DNA of 64,000 bases, taken from assembly GCA_016125265.1 (NCBI GenBank), contig WGMC01000030.1:124001-188000 (forward strand), given 5' to 3'. This document shows positions 63,447 to 64,000 of this stretch, in pieces (within the stretch, counting starts at the first letter, position 1; each line of letters starts with the position of its first letter). The DNA is from Planctomycetaceae bacterium. GTDB lineage: Bacteria; Planctomycetota; UBA1135; GCA-002686595. Under the pieces are notes generated by a model. It had not been told where the DNA came from. It saw only the letters and a list, made by a program, of their open reading frames with translations, and made no database searches. A program made the position numbers and the translations under genes.

Positions 63447-64000
63447 TCGGATCGCGCACCCGCGCCCCCATCCATGGAGCGGGCCTTCAGCCCTTGCTCC
63501 CTGCCCCCCCAAACCTGGGGCGTTGCCCCAGGCTACGATCGTTCGGGGCGTTGCCCCTCCCGGACACACGCGCGGCAACGACGAAGGAGCGCGCCGGCGC
63601 GTTTGGCGTCGCGCGCGCTTGCCATGCGCACTCGCGAGCGCCAACGGCGCGATTCCATCGTAGCCTGGGGCAACGCCCCAGGTAGGTCAGGATAGGGAAG
63701 CAAGGGCTGAAGGCCCGCCCCATGGGTTGTCGAACACACGCGCGGGGAAGCGCGCCCCAGCGGGTTTGGCAGCGCGCGCACTCACAAGCGTCACTCGCGA
63801 GCGCCAACGGCGCGATGCCTCAGTAGCCTGGGGCAACGCCCCAGGTAGGTCAGGATAGGGAAGCAAGGGCTGAAGGCCCGCTCCAACGCCTTGACCCACC
63901 TCGGGGGCGCCCGACGGGCTGAGTCGGCCACGCTCACCGGACGCAATGCGATGCAGTTGAACCCACGACGAGGAGATGCGTTGAGGAACGCGATGGACTC
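63447..64000. repeat. Non-coding block of dispersed repeats
   Basis: No gene is seen to the window end. Two direct copies of a ~155 bp unit lie at 63561-63718 and 63731-63884, with an inverted partial copy at 63475-63538. Each contains the hairpin CCTGGGGC-(GTT/AAC)-GCCCCAGG (63514-63532, 63664-63682, 63827-63845) and the run GCAAGGGCTGAAGGCCCGC. The bases after 63890 look unrelated and show no recognised coding start. Confidence 0.85.

Noticed and set aside
63447..63899. Several overlapping short open frames in both strands
   Set aside because: They are translations of the repeat units and lack any domain.

Overview
This is a 64 kb piece of a GC-rich chromosome. The best guess for the host is a member of the Planctomycetota, near the Saltatorellus/Rohdeia-type lineages. 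That is an inference from style: secreted proteins that share a beta-rich C-terminal domain, few Shine-Dalgarno sequences, dispersed palindromic intergenic repeats, and a cyanophycin locus beside lipid genes. No rRNA, tRNA, CRISPR array, transposase or prophage gene was recognised.

Layout. 0.1-12.2 kb: a methyltransferase, FabH, a secreted metzincin protease, the tRNA-modification enzyme TsaC/Sua5, two anchored proteins of unknown role, an acyltransferase, and a small orphan gene divergent from cheA. 12.5-21.4 kb: a compact chemotaxis operon, cheA-cheW-mcp-cheR-cheD-cheY-cheX-cheB, with no flagellar genes in view. 21.4-28.0 kb: an EEP-fold hydrolase, a sulfotransferase, a DUF218 protein bracketed by palindromic repeats, and a 999-residue HEAT-type protein. 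28.2-30.9 kb: a two-component system. 31.1-35.0 kb: a nitric-oxide-type module (truncated haemoglobin, ferredoxin/flavin reductase, NsrR-like Rrf2 regulator). A secreted-protein gene interrupts it, flanked by two copies of the same ~219 bp junction. 35.1-43.6 kb: secreted or anchored proteins, a GT25-type glycosyltransferase, a YdjM-like membrane protein, ComB, a pseudopilin-like protein, and an MBL-like protein coupled to an M17 aminopeptidase. 43.9-49.4 kb: an overlapping five-gene operon with OlsB- and OlsA-like acyltransferases, a DinB-fold protein, an NRDE-family protein, and an 876-residue fusion of alpha/beta hydrolase, DedA/VTT membrane domain and ATP-grasp ligase. 50.3-57.0 kb: a cyanophycin operon, iadA-cphB-cphA plus a second Mur-ligase protein. 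57.0-63.4 kb: an orphan HxD protein, an outer-membrane barrel, a repeat-rich secreted protein, a thioesterase, a dienelactone-hydrolase lipoprotein and a B3/B4-domain protein. 63.4-64.0 kb: a non-coding block of dispersed repeats.

How the genes work together. Four units are strong. (1) The che operon is a full signalling and adaptation circuit: kinase, adaptor, soluble receptor, methyltransferase, deamidase, methylesterase, CheY and a CheX-type phosphatase. (2) The globin, reductase and NsrR set looks like a flavohaemoglobin split into separate proteins with its own NO-responsive repressor. (3) The cph operon can make cyanophycin, cut it to beta-Asp-Arg and split the dipeptide. (4) The ols-fusion operon probably makes an ornithine-type aminolipid. 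Its last gene may flip, trim or aminoacylate that lipid, and it is the best candidate here for an undescribed system.

Limits. All calls come from reading sequence and motifs by eye. No search or structure prediction was run. Many starts are GTG or TTG or lack a clear ribosome-binding site, so N-termini are often uncertain.
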